A stretch of 64,000 nucleotides of DNA from Fibrobacter sp. Lineage in GTDB: Bacteria > Fibrobacterota > Fibrobacteria > Fibrobacterales > Fibrobacteraceae. The position numbers and the translations under genes were made by a program. Shown here piece after piece: positions 17,490-25,924 of this stretch. The stretch's first letter is position 1; each line of letters starts with the position of its first letter. The notes beneath the pieces were generated by a model. It did not search any database. It was not told where the DNA came from and saw nothing but the letters and a program-made list of their open reading frames with translations. Location: assembly GCF_017551775.1 (NCBI RefSeq), contig NZ_JAFZKX010000110.1, positions 48,992 to 112,991 of the forward strand, written 5' to 3'.

Positions 17490-19469
17490 ATGCCGCAATC
17501 TGTCCGCAACATAGCGATTCTCGCTCACGTAGATGCTGGAAAGACGACTCTTTCCGAGCGCATTTTGTTTACTGCGGGCGAGGTGCGCAGGCCGGGGAAG
17601 GTCGAAGAAGGCCTCGCCACGATGGACTACATGCCCGAAGAAAAGGAACGCGGCATCACGATTGAAAGCGGCGTCGCTCATTTCGAGTGGAAGAATACCT
17701 GGTTCAACTTTATCGATACGCCGGGGCATGTGGATTTCGGTGCCGAAGTCGATATGGCGCTTACGGCTGTCGAGGGCGCGGTGCTCGTGGTGAGTGCCGC
17801 CAGTGGTGTGGAAACCCAGACGGTCGCCGCCTACCGCAAACTCCGCGAAGCGGGCGTGCGCACGATTCTTTTCGTGAACAAGCTGGATAATCCCGACTAT
17901 TCGCTCGACGAAACTCTCATCAACATAGAAGAAGTGCTGGGCGTGCGTCCGGTGCTGATGACTCTCCCCGAATATCGCGATGGCCGCATGACTGGCGTGC
18001 TCGATGTGCTGAGCCAGAGCAGGCTTTCGCATTCGGAATCGGGGAGCGAAGAAATTGACGACGGCTGGAACGTGGATGACGGCTGGGACAATTCCGCCGA
18101 ACTCAAGAAGCATTACGCCGAGGCCGTGGAATTCGCGAGCAGCTTCGATGACGAAGTCCTCAAGCTCGCGATGGAAGGCAAGCGCGTTCCTCCGAAACTT
18201 TTGCTGCGCGGCTTGCGCGAACTGGTGAAGAGCGACGACTATGCGCTTTGCTATGCGGGTTCCGCGATGGAAGGCTACGGCGTGCGCAGCCTGATTACCG
18301 CGCTCACGTTCTTCTTGCCCGAACCGCCTGAATTTGCGGATGGGGAACTTGGCCAGGTGATACGCCTGCGGCATTTCAAGGGCGTGGGTGAAATCTCGCT
18401 TTTCCGCAGCCATGCTGACATGGAACGCAAGGCGTGGCCGGCAGGTTTCGAATTCTCGCGCCTCAAGGCGAACTTGCTCCAGCCTGTCGATGAAATCCGT
18501 TCGGGCGACATTTACGCCATGCGCACCCCGTTCGAAACAGAACTCGGCCAGATAATAAATATGGACGGAACGCAGGTGTCGTCATGCCGCAGCCCGTTAG
18601 GGCAAGAGCATCCACTTGATCACACCCCCTCCATCCGCGATAAGTACAAGCCCCTCCTGCAGACCCGCGTGGAATGCCTCGGTGCCGAAGACTACGCGCA
18701 TGTCGAAAAGAGCCTGAACACGCTTTCCCGCATGGACCCGTCTTTCCGGGTGCAGCATGACTTGGATGGCGGTTTCTGGTACCTGCATACCGTAGGGGAG
18801 GTGCAGCTGGACGTATTGCTCGCGCGCCTCAAGCGCGAATTCGGGTGCGAAGTGCGTGCCGGCAGCCCGGAAGTGCGCTGGCAAGAACGCCTCTGCCATG
18901 CGGTAGGGCTCGTCGAGAATACCTTCCAACTCGGCCCTCATAAAATTTCAATTAAGTTGTCTGCAATCCCGCTCGAAGGCGATGCGCACGATATCCGGCT
19001 TTCTGCCGAATTCCTCGAAACGGCGCCGCGCGAAATCCTCGCGGGTGTGCGTTCCGCCCTCCTGGAATCTACCGAGGTGGGCATCTTGGGCAAGGGCGCG
19101 CTTGTCGGCGTGTGCTTCGAAGTCCATGAATTCACGTGGACCGAAGGGGCGCTTCCGCCGATGATCAAGAAGGCCTGCGGCGATGCGGTCATCAAGCTTG
19201 TGAAACCCGCCGACGTTCAACTGTACGAACCCGTCATGGAACTTTCGGTGGAATGCCCCGTGAACTTTGCGGGCCTCGTGACGGGCGATATCCAGTCCCG
19301 CGAAGGTAAGGTGAAAGAAATCGCGGGCGACGGCAAGACGCATTTTTTGAAGGCGGACGTTCCCCTGCGCAAAATATTCGGCTACGCTACGGGCGTGCGC
19401 AGCATCAGCAAAGGCACCGCGCTTTACAGCATGAAGTTGCTCGGTTATCGTCCCATGAGCGTGGCGTAA
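17490..19469 (+). CDS. EF-G/TetM-family translational GTPase (EF-G paralogue)
   Basis: 659 residues, shorter than housekeeping EF-G (~700). G motifs are complete: AHVDAGKTT (11-20), RGIT switch I, DTPGH, NKLD. Domain IV/V has HEFTWTEGALPPMIKKA and YEPVMELSVECP, then a GYATGVRS loop like EF-G. N-terminal wording (AHVDAGKTTL) is closer to ribosome-protection proteins, while the C terminus is EF-G-like. An unusual Asp/Trp-rich insert (EIDDGWNVDDGWD) sits near residue 190. Role could be ribosome recycling, stress translation or protection; the sequence does not decide. No SD; TAGATT ends 7 nt before the ATG. Confidence 0.8.
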   Translation: MPQSVRNIAILAHVDAGKTTLSERILFTAGEVRRPGKVEEGLATMDYMPEEKERGITIESGVAHFEWKNTWFNFIDTPGHVDFGAEVDMALTAVEGAVLVVSAASGVETQTVAAYRKLREAGVRTILFVNKLDNPDYSLDETLINIEEVLGVRPVLMTLPEYRDGRMTGVLDVLSQSRLSHSESGSEEIDDGWNVDDGWDNSAELKKHYAEAVEFASSFDDEVLKLAMEGKRVPPKLLLRGLRELVKSDDYALCYAGSAMEGYGVRSLITALTFFLPEPPEFADGELGQVIRLRHFKGVGEISLFRSHADMERKAWPAGFEFSRLKANLLQPVDEIRSGDIYAMRTPFETELGQIINMDGTQVSSCRSPLGQEHPLDHTPSIRDKYKPLLQTRVECLGAEDYAHVEKSLNTLSRMDPSFRVQHDLDGGFWYLHTVGEVQLDVLLARLKREFGCEVRAGSPEVRWQERLCHAVGLVENTFQLGPHKISIKLSAIPLEGDAHDIRLSAEFLETAPREILAGVRSALLESTEVGILGKGALVGVCFEVHEFTWTEGALPPMIKKACGDAVIKLVKPADVQLYEPVMELSVECPVNFAGLVTGDIQSREGKVKEIAGDGKTHFLKADVPLRKIFGYATGVRSISKGTALYSMKLLGYRPMSVA

Positions 19470-19576
19470 GCCATATGCGAACATATATGTCTTTTTTCTT
19501 ATTTTGCATAAAGGATATTTACTAATAAAGAAAAAATGATTATCTTAGCCTAGTTTTTTTAAACTAGGAGGATATA

Positions 19577-21370
19577 GTGAAATTTATTCCGGTTTCTTTA
19601 GTGGTGGGGCTTTTACTGATTGCTTGCAGCAATTCTATTGACTCATCTGACAGTGAATTTAGTGTTATAACGGCATCGCAGGATCAAGAGGAAAAAGGGG
19701 TTAACGTCCTCAATAGTCCTATTGTGAGCGATCCGGCGAACGATCCTTATTCTGTCGAAAATATGAGTAAGGCCATGCGTAGCAGGGTTCTTGCCAAGTT
19801 TGCTGCTGATACTGCAGAAGTAGAGCAGATGAGCCTTGAACCGAACTACCTGTATGTCAGGTTCCTGGCCGAAGGCAAGAAGGGTGCTGCGGAGTTGAAA
19901 GCTTACGATAGGTCGCTGGTTCTCTTCAAGCATCCGTTGGACTACAAGCATATACGGAAACCGGTTGTCTATATTGATCCCGCGCTTCCTGATACGGTCA
20001 TTCCGTTTTTCGCCACGGTTCCCGTAGATTATAAGTTTGGCCCGACGAAATATGAGATAATCAAGGAATTGTTCCTTGTTGAACCCTTGGATAACGATTG
20101 CGAAGAGGATGAATGCGCGGACGTCGCTGATTCCTCGAGTGCAGAAAAGGCGCTCTTGAAAAGGGCTGCAAAAAAATCGAGTGCGTCAGTCCTTGAAAGA
20201 TTGGAAGCGATGGGCGTGTCTCTCCATGAGGTGCAATGGGAATCTATGGTGATGACCGGTAATGTAGGCGACCGCATCAAGGCGCAGAAGCGTGAAGTTG
20301 GCGAGCTGCCGTCTGCTGCGTGGTCTCTGCTTGGCGGTGGAAAAAAATACGGGGGAAAGCTGAAGTTCTGGGATGAAACACTGGAAAAGGAATGTCCACT
20401 CGAGGGGGTGCGTGTTACCGGTGGTTACTCCTACTACTGGCGCGAAGCTCATACGGATAAAAATGGTGAATTTAAAATTCCTGAAAAATGGACCTTTTCA
20501 ATCGATTATGAAGCCAATTTCGACAGTGATCAATTTTTGCTCGAAAATGGTCATTCCGGATATGGAGAGGATCTGGAAATCGAGAAGAACGACATGAATG
20601 GGGATTGGAAAGAAACCTTTAGTGGTAAGAAAGGCCAGTGGTGCGTTGTGTGGACCGCGGCTTATCAGTACTGGTATGGAAACAATTTTGGCCTAAAAAG
20701 ACCTCGGCAGAATGATGCGTCTAATTGGAGTTTGGATATTGAAGTGTACTTTGAGAATAGAGAGGACTATAACGCACTTATTACATCTGATGGTGATATT
20801 GGTTGCAATGCTGTGAAGGGATCTGCTGGACAATATGCGACTTATGGTGTCTTTGAAAATATTTGTGTAATAACCTATGGAAAACCATCGCATACTATAT
20901 ATGGAAATACGATTCACGAGATAGCTCATTCGTCTCATTTTTGGAATATGAAAACGACTAATATGATAGAGCCTCAGTGGTCGGAGTTTAATTCGCTTGA
21001 TCCGGTTTACAAAGATTCATATGCAGTCGGTATTCAAAATTATTTTATAATGAAACGTTATAATCATGACAACGAGGATTATCGTCGTCATCTATCAGGT
21101 GATGTTATGTATCGGTATACAGATCTTGTAGAAGACTTGTATGATGATGATGGCGAATCAAATTGTGAAAAAGTTGCAGATAAAAAATCGCGCGACAAGG
21201 TTTCTGGTTTTTCAATAAAAAATATAGAAAAGGCTTTTTTCCAAAACAAAGGGTTCTCGACAATGAAAAATTATCTTATGGATAACAATCCTTCAGGGGA
21301 AAATGGCGTGATATATTCTAAGAAAGACATGGACAATCTCTTTAAATGCTGGGGGATAAATAAAAACTAG
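19577..21370 (+). CDS. Lipoprotein with HExxH zinc-protease-like motif
   Basis: 597 residues, GTG start with AGGAGG 5 nt upstream. Lipobox LLIAC places the lipidated Cys at 17. Residues ~255-330 look like a beta-rich carboxypeptidase-regulatory-type domain (GKLKFWDETLEKECPLEGVRVTGGY). HEIAHSSHF (447-455) fits a gluzincin/metzincin-like zinc site, with a further His at 454. Family not recognised. The DNA becomes clearly AT-rich from about 20690 to the end, including the HExxH part, while the first half matches the genome, hinting at a mosaic origin. Confidence 0.7.
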   Translation: MKFIPVSLVVGLLLIACSNSIDSSDSEFSVITASQDQEEKGVNVLNSPIVSDPANDPYSVENMSKAMRSRVLAKFAADTAEVEQMSLEPNYLYVRFLAEGKKGAAELKAYDRSLVLFKHPLDYKHIRKPVVYIDPALPDTVIPFFATVPVDYKFGPTKYEIIKELFLVEPLDNDCEEDECADVADSSSAEKALLKRAAKKSSASVLERLEAMGVSLHEVQWESMVMTGNVGDRIKAQKREVGELPSAAWSLLGGGKKYGGKLKFWDETLEKECPLEGVRVTGGYSYYWREAHTDKNGEFKIPEKWTFSIDYEANFDSDQFLLENGHSGYGEDLEIEKNDMNGDWKETFSGKKGQWCVVWTAAYQYWYGNNFGLKRPRQNDASNWSLDIEVYFENREDYNALITSDGDIGCNAVKGSAGQYATYGVFENICVITYGKPSHTIYGNTIHEIAHSSHFWNMKTTNMIEPQWSEFNSLDPVYKDSYAVGIQNYFIMKRYNHDNEDYRRHLSGDVMYRYTDLVEDLYDDDGESNCEKVADKKSRDKVSGFSIKNIEKAFFQNKGFSTMKNYLMDNNPSGENGVIYSKKDMDNLFKCWGINKN

Positions 21371-21445
21371 AGCTTTCACAATTGCAGTGTGCGTTTTTTT
21401 TGTGCTGCTCCATTCCCTGCCTTGACCGACAAAGGACTGATAAGC

Positions 21446-21574
21446 ATGGAGACTTCTTCTACTTTTGATGTTCGTCTGGTATTCCTTTCTGATCTACCGA
21501 AATGTCTGGATTTTGAAGGCATGCTTTACTGCATAACCGATAAAATGCTAGAACAGGCAGAACCCTGCGAATAA
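21446..21574 (+). CDS. Possible small ORF (42 residues)
   Basis: METSSTFDVRLVFLSDL... reading frame with an AAAGGA SD 9 nt before the ATG, in the 266-nt gap between two genes. No signal peptide, no recognised family. Listed only because the SD and spacing are good; it may be noncoding. Confidence 0.25.
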   Translation: METSSTFDVRLVFLSDLPKCLDFEGMLYCITDKMLEQAEPCE

Positions 21575-21636
21575 ACTCAAAAATCCTGGGCAAAATATTA
21601 TTATTATTATATTACACATATCCCCATGGAGGAAAG

Positions 21637-22281
21637 ATGAGTTTTGGAAGTTTCTTCAAGTCGTTGGTTGGCACGATTGCGTCGGCCTTATCTTCTAGTG
21701 TCGAAGAGAGCGAGACCAGAACGAACCAGATTCAGGTGCTCGATGTCAAAGTCGACAGTCCGTTTGACTTTGATCTGGTTGATGCGGGCGACGTAATCAC
21801 CTTGAAGAAAAATGCGAAATTCCGACTGGATATAAAGCGTTTCGCCAATATAGACGGCAAAAAGAAATGGCACAAGGCTCAGATGACGGTAAATTTCGAA
21901 AAGGGTTTCAAGACGAACGGTACTTCGTCACCCAAGTTCGTCTACCTGCAGTTGCCCGCCTACATTGCGGGGAAGGACAAAAACAGCAACGTGTACAATG
22001 CGGCGGCGTTCATTCATGACGGCCTGTACGCATGCAAGGGCATAATCGAAGAAGAAGGCAAGTCGAACAACAAGAACAACAAGAATCGCTATACGCTCAC
22101 GAGGAAGGAATGTGACAACATCCTCAGCGAAATATGGCTCCAGTCGAAATTCGTGGGCGAGGCTACCGCAAAAATTGCCGGTGGCGGCACGACTATTTTT
22201 GCCGGCGGTTCTGACCACTGGGATAACGACGACTACAAGTGCAAGGAACATTTCTCGGTAAAGATCAAGTACCTTACCTGA
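21637..22281 (+). CDS. DUF1353-like protein of phage type
   Basis: 214 residues, SD GGAGGAAAG. The segment FEKGFKTNGTSSPKFVYLQLP, then YNAAAFIHDGLYACKG, then TLTRKECDNILSEIW, follows the DUF1353 pattern (GFxTDxxSxPR... AxxxHDxLY... R.xaDxxF), a family common in phage genomes. Here an insert and an extra N-terminal ~60 residues (MSFGSFFKSLVGTIASAL...) are present. No other phage genes flank it, so it may be a domesticated remnant or a toxin/immunity-type protein. Function unknown. Confidence 0.55.
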   Translation: MSFGSFFKSLVGTIASALSSSVEESETRTNQIQVLDVKVDSPFDFDLVDAGDVITLKKNAKFRLDIKRFANIDGKKKWHKAQMTVNFEKGFKTNGTSSPKFVYLQLPAYIAGKDKNSNVYNAAAFIHDGLYACKGIIEEEGKSNNKNNKNRYTLTRKECDNILSEIWLQSKFVGEATAKIAGGGTTIFAGGSDHWDNDDYKCKEHFSVKIKYLT

Positions 22282-22300
22282 GATTGAAAAAGAAGAAATA

Positions 22301-22339
22301 AAAAACTGCGGTTCAGTTCGTTACTGAGCCGCAGTTTTT
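22301..22339. terminator. Bidirectional terminator between convergent genes
   Basis: Stem of 16 nt per arm (AAAAACTGCGGTTCAG with CTGAGCCGCAGTTTTT, one wobble) and a 7-nt loop, A-rich and T-rich on the flanks. It serves the DUF1353-like gene (+) and the xylanase gene (-). Confidence 0.88.
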
Positions 22340-22358
22340 ATTGCCGGTTGTTTGTCGC

Positions 22359-23753
22359 CTACTTGATGGCGATTTTTTGCACTAGGCTTGCTGATTGTTC
22401 ACGTACGCGGACCATGTAGATTCCTTCCGGGACTCCCTTCAGTTCGAACGATCCCTTTTCGCACTTGCCGCTGAATACCGGGCGTCCTTGCATGTCGAAT
22501 ACTTCGACCTTCGCGGACTTTGCGCCGGAGATGAACAGCGTGCGTCCGGAGACGTGCATGGAGAGCGCCTTCACGCCCGCGAACTGCGGAAGCGCGATGG
22601 AGGTATCTTGTTTGATCGTGTCGGCGGCGGTCGTATCGGTGGTCGTCGTGTCTTGCTTGGTCGTGTCTTGAGGCGGTTCGAACGTCTGGAGGCGCACCAT
22701 GATGCTGTCGAAAGCCGGCTTCGGTTTCAGGTTGTCATCGTAGATAAGGCCCTTTTGCCTGTTCAGGCCGCTCAGCCAGCTCCATTTATCGGACACGCCC
22801 CAGATCAGGTAGGTGTCCGCATTCGGTTCTTCGAGAACGATGTCCAGGTATTCGCGGAAGGTCTTTCCCTGGCGTTCGAGGTCGCTCTTGCTGACGTTGA
22901 TGCCGCTCTTGAAACCGATGTCGAGCTCAGTAATTTTCAACTTGATGTTGAGTTTGGCAAGTTCCTTGGCGAGGGAGCGGAGACTGTCCGGCGAACCGAT
23001 AAAGTGCTTGTCGGTGGTCGTGTCTTCCACGTGCGTCTGGGAACCCACGCAGGTGATGGGAATGCCGTTTGCGACCCAGCGCTTCACCTGTTCCAGCAAG
23101 AAGCCTGCCTTGGCCTTCGGATTGATGCCTTGTTCGAGGTTGTAGTCGTTGTAGCAGAGTTCCGCATCCGGGTCGACGGCGTGCGTCCACACGAAGGCGG
23201 AATCTATGAATTCGGGGCCGATTCCCTGGTACCAGACAGAGCCGGTGCGCCACTGGGGTTCGTTGTTGCTGATGGCTTCGTTCACCACGTCCCATTCGTC
23301 AATTTGGCCTTTCCAATGCCCGACAACGTTCTCGATGTGGTTCTTGAGCACCTTGAGCAATTTCTGCTTGTCGTTCTTGTAGTTGTTCACCCAGCCCGGA
23401 ACCTGGCTATGCCAAGCGAGGGCGTGGCCGCGTACGCGCATGCCGTTTGCCTTCGCGTACTTGACCATCTTGTCGCCATTGCCGTAGCTGAACCGGCCTT
23501 CGCTCGGTTCGGTGGCGTCGAACTTCATCTCGTTTTCGGCGACGACGATGTTGAACTGCGTCTTGTGAATTTGTTCGTAGTTGCTGGGAAGCTGTCCGCT
23601 GAACCATTGTGAGTTCAGGATGGCGCCGATGTAGATGTTGTTTTTCTCGGCTAGTGATCGTAGGGTTTCATCTGCGGCGAAGGTGCTTGCTGCGCACATG
23701 CCGAAAACGCACGCGCTGAGCGCGAGCCCCATGAACGTATGTTGGTTTTTCAT
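22359..23753 (-). CDS. Endo-1,4-beta-xylanase, glycoside hydrolase family 10, with C-terminal sorting-like domain
   Basis: 464 residues from ATG 23753 (GAGGAG SD). Signal peptide to about residue 28. GH10 catalytic barrel ~30-350: WDVVNEA with the acid/base Glu near 158, ITELDIG with the nucleophile near 276, plus HALAWHSQVPGW and the NDYNLEQ segment. A Thr/Asp-rich linker (TTKQDTTTTDTTAADT) follows. The final ~70 residues (MHVSGRTLFISG... VEVFDMQGRPV... GIYMVRV.. QKIAIK) are a beta-sandwich like type IX secretion sorting domains. Hydrolyses xylan backbone outside the cell. Confidence 0.93.
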   Translation of the reverse strand: MKNQHTFMGLALSACVFGMCAASTFAADETLRSLAEKNNIYIGAILNSQWFSGQLPSNYEQIHKTQFNIVVAENEMKFDATEPSEGRFSYGNGDKMVKYAKANGMRVRGHALAWHSQVPGWVNNYKNDKQKLLKVLKNHIENVVGHWKGQIDEWDVVNEAISNNEPQWRTGSVWYQGIGPEFIDSAFVWTHAVDPDAELCYNDYNLEQGINPKAKAGFLLEQVKRWVANGIPITCVGSQTHVEDTTTDKHFIGSPDSLRSLAKELAKLNIKLKITELDIGFKSGINVSKSDLERQGKTFREYLDIVLEEPNADTYLIWGVSDKWSWLSGLNRQKGLIYDDNLKPKPAFDSIMVRLQTFEPPQDTTKQDTTTTDTTAADTIKQDTSIALPQFAGVKALSMHVSGRTLFISGAKSAKVEVFDMQGRPVFSGKCEKGSFELKGVPEGIYMVRVREQSASLVQKIAIK

Positions 23754-23864
23754 CGTTACTCCTCTGTGGTTTGCCCACAATCACCCGTATTTAAAATAAT
23801 TAAAAAAAAGGGGGAACGATGTAAACATACCGAAACAAAAAGTTCCGATTTTTTATTTGAAACT

Positions 23865-24869
23865 TTACGAATTGTTCAAAATTTTGCGAAATTTCGCAAT
23901 TTCGGCGACCAAATCGAGCCCTGGGATGCTTTTTTCCAGGTTTTCCGCCTGGGCGATTGCTTTTTGCGCAAAGGTTGTTGCCGCGGGTGAATGCATGTCG
24001 GAGACCCTGTGGTTCGCCTCCTTCATGAATTTTTCGACGCGGGCGATGTTGCCATATGCTGTCATGTCGCAGTACGTTTCGACCATGCGCTCAAATATGT
24101 ATTCCTCCGCAGTTTTGGACAAATGAATCATGTCGCTTTCGTAGAAGCGGTAATCGCGCAGTTCGTCCATCACGATTTCGTAACTGGGAAAATATTCGAG
24201 CGGGTTCGCGTGCGCCTGCATGCCGGCTATCGCTTTTTCCACGGCGAGCATCAGCGTGGCCTTGGAAAGGTTGTTGCCGTGAGCCCCGTCGCCCATGTGT
24301 CGCAGCGGCGATACCGTGAAGACGATGTGCGATTCGGGATTGATCTTGCGCAGGTCCAGCACGATGTTTTCGAGCGCCTGCGTGGCCTCTTCTACCGTAA
24401 TCATCCTGCGTTCAAAGAGGCGCGGGTCTTGCCGGTGGCAGTTTGCGGCGGCTTCTCCCGTTTCTTTCAGGTAGTACACGAACGAAGTCCCGAGGGTGAC
24501 GAATACGACCTCGGCTTGCTTCAGGAATTCGCGAGCCCCCTCTGCGGCGGCGTTCAGTTTCGCGATGCATTCCTCGCGGCTCGCTGCCGAGAGCGAACTG
24601 TGCGCGAGCCAGCTGTGCCAAGGCCCGCGGGCATCTTGGAAAACGTCAACTTCACCGAAAATTTTCCCGTCTGCGATTTCGCGGAGCTGCCGCTCGATGG
24701 AAAGCGGGTTGTACACCGTCCCGAACGGGTTCGAAAGAACTTGGAACTTGCGCATGGCGAACTGCGCTGCGATATTGTCCGCAAAGCACGATCCGAAAAA
24801 CGCCAGTTTTTGGGTGTAGTCGATATTGAAGCCCGGCTCGGGCAGATCTACCTTGGTGAAAAGTTCCAT
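23865..24869 (-). CDS. GSCFA-domain protein
   Basis: 334 residues. The name-giving motif FFGSCFADN lies at 24-32. NPFGTVYNPLSI and VVFVTLGTSFVYYLKETG are also standard for this SGNH-hydrolase-like family, with SPLRHM and SYEIVMDELRDYRFYESDMIHLSK in the second half. Function is not established; some members may act on surface glycans. No signal peptide, so it is probably cytoplasmic. No SD; a TATATT hexamer ends 6 nt before the ATG. It lies in the same direction as the xylanase gene but 112 nt apart. Confidence 0.85.
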   Translation of the reverse strand: MELFTKVDLPEPGFNIDYTQKLAFFGSCFADNIAAQFAMRKFQVLSNPFGTVYNPLSIERQLREIADGKIFGEVDVFQDARGPWHSWLAHSSLSAASREECIAKLNAAAEGAREFLKQAEVVFVTLGTSFVYYLKETGEAAANCHRQDPRLFERRMITVEEATQALENIVLDLRKINPESHIVFTVSPLRHMGDGAHGNNLSKATLMLAVEKAIAGMQAHANPLEYFPSYEIVMDELRDYRFYESDMIHLSKTAEEYIFERMVETYCDMTAYGNIARVEKFMKEANHRVSDMHSPAATTFAQKAIAQAENLEKSIPGLDLVAEIAKFRKILNNS

Positions 24870-25005
24870 GCCATAAATATAGGTAAAGATGGCTTCGTGA
24901 CCGATTTATTTGTTTTTGTGTTGTAGAAAAACCATAATTTTTTGTGATTTTTCTAACAATTGCTGAAATTTTATAGAAAAAAGTGATTTTGTGTTGTAAA
25001 AACTA

Positions 25006-25034
25006 TTGACTTTTTAAAAATTTAGTGGTATATT
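25006..25034 (+). promoter_or_regulatory. Sigma-70-type promoter TTGACT-N17-TATATT, module A
   Basis: TTGACT at 25006-25011 and TATATT at 25029-25034 with a 17-nt spacer. The sequence AACTATTGACTTTTTAAAAA around the -35 is identical to that at 32831-32850 in front of the second TIGR02147 gene. Confidence 0.75.
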
Positions 25035-25081
25035 TGGAAATGTGAAGGGGCGGAGGGGCCCTGATCTTGTTAGGAGGAATG

Positions 25082-25915
25082 ATGAAAGACGTTTTCGAAT
25101 ATACGAACTACCGTCAGTATATCGCGGACTATTATGCCGAAAAGAAGGCTGCGTCCTCGTTTACCTGGCGCGAGTTCGCAAAGGTTGCTGGGTTTTCTTC
25201 GTCGGTCTATCTTAAGTATGTGAGCGAGGGACGTTTCAGCTTGAGCGAAGATGCGGTTGAACGGGTCGCCAAGGCCATGGACCTTGTCGGTGTCCGCTTT
25301 GACTATTTCGCTGAAATGGTCCGGCTCGACCATGCCAAGACGGACAAGGCCAAGAAGGAAGTATTCGGCAGGATGCTAGCTATCGCTGATCAGAACAAGG
25401 CGAAGATTCTGGAGGGGGATTCTTTCCGCTTTTTCGAAAACTGGAAAAATCCGGTGATTCGCGAGCTAGCGCCTGCCATGCCGGGGGCAAAGCCGCTTGC
25501 GCTTGCGCATGCGTGCCGCCCCAAGATCAGTGCCGCCGAAGTGAGTGAATCGCTGAACTTCTTGGTCAAGGCGGACCTGCTCCAGAAAGACGAGTCGGGA
25601 AATTACAAGCAGACTCAAAAATCCGTGACGACGGGCCCGATGGGGGTGACTCCGGTAGCCGTGCGCGGGCTGCATCGCCAGATGGGCGAAATCGCTCTCG
25701 ATGCTATCGAGGGCGTGCAGCAGAACGAACGCCATTTTTCGGGTGTGACGGTTGGTATTACGCAGAACGCCTACGACGAGATCGTCGCAGAAATAGCGGC
25801 CTTCCGCAGGAAGGTTATTGAAATCGCTACAAGAGAAGACGCTACGGATGAGGTGTACCGTCTGAATGTGCAGTTCTTCCCGATGACGAACAAGAACGGA
25901 AATAAAAAGGGTTAG
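25082..25915 (+). CDS. TIGR02147-family protein (module A)
   Basis: 277 residues from the second ATG (AGGAGG, 4-nt spacer, the same geometry as the paralogue at 32915). N-terminal FEYTNYRQYIADYYAEKKA.. FTWREFAKVAGFSSSVYLKYVSEGR looks like a helix-turn-helix. The middle has ISAAEVSESLNFLVKADLL as in winged-helix regions, and VTPVAVRGLHRQMGEIALDAIEGV is the family's hallmark. A DNA-binding regulator is the likely role but unproven. It is followed after 9 nt by FISUMP lipoprotein genes, so it may control or sense them. Confidence 0.85.
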   Translation: MKDVFEYTNYRQYIADYYAEKKAASSFTWREFAKVAGFSSSVYLKYVSEGRFSLSEDAVERVAKAMDLVGVRFDYFAEMVRLDHAKTDKAKKEVFGRMLAIADQNKAKILEGDSFRFFENWKNPVIRELAPAMPGAKPLALAHACRPKISAAEVSESLNFLVKADLLQKDESGNYKQTQKSVTTGPMGVTPVAVRGLHRQMGEIALDAIEGVQQNERHFSGVTVGITQNAYDEIVAEIAAFRRKVIEIATREDATDEVYRLNVQFFPMTNKNGNKKG

Positions 25916-25924
25916 GAGGGAATC

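Noticed and set aside
19472..19500. Weak hairpin with T6 after the EF-G paralogue
   Set aside because: The stem is short and all A/T; not convincing as a terminator.
22395..23612. 405-codon plus-strand frame opposite the xylanase gene
   Set aside because: The minus strand encodes a complete GH10 enzyme with signal peptide and catalytic Glu residues.
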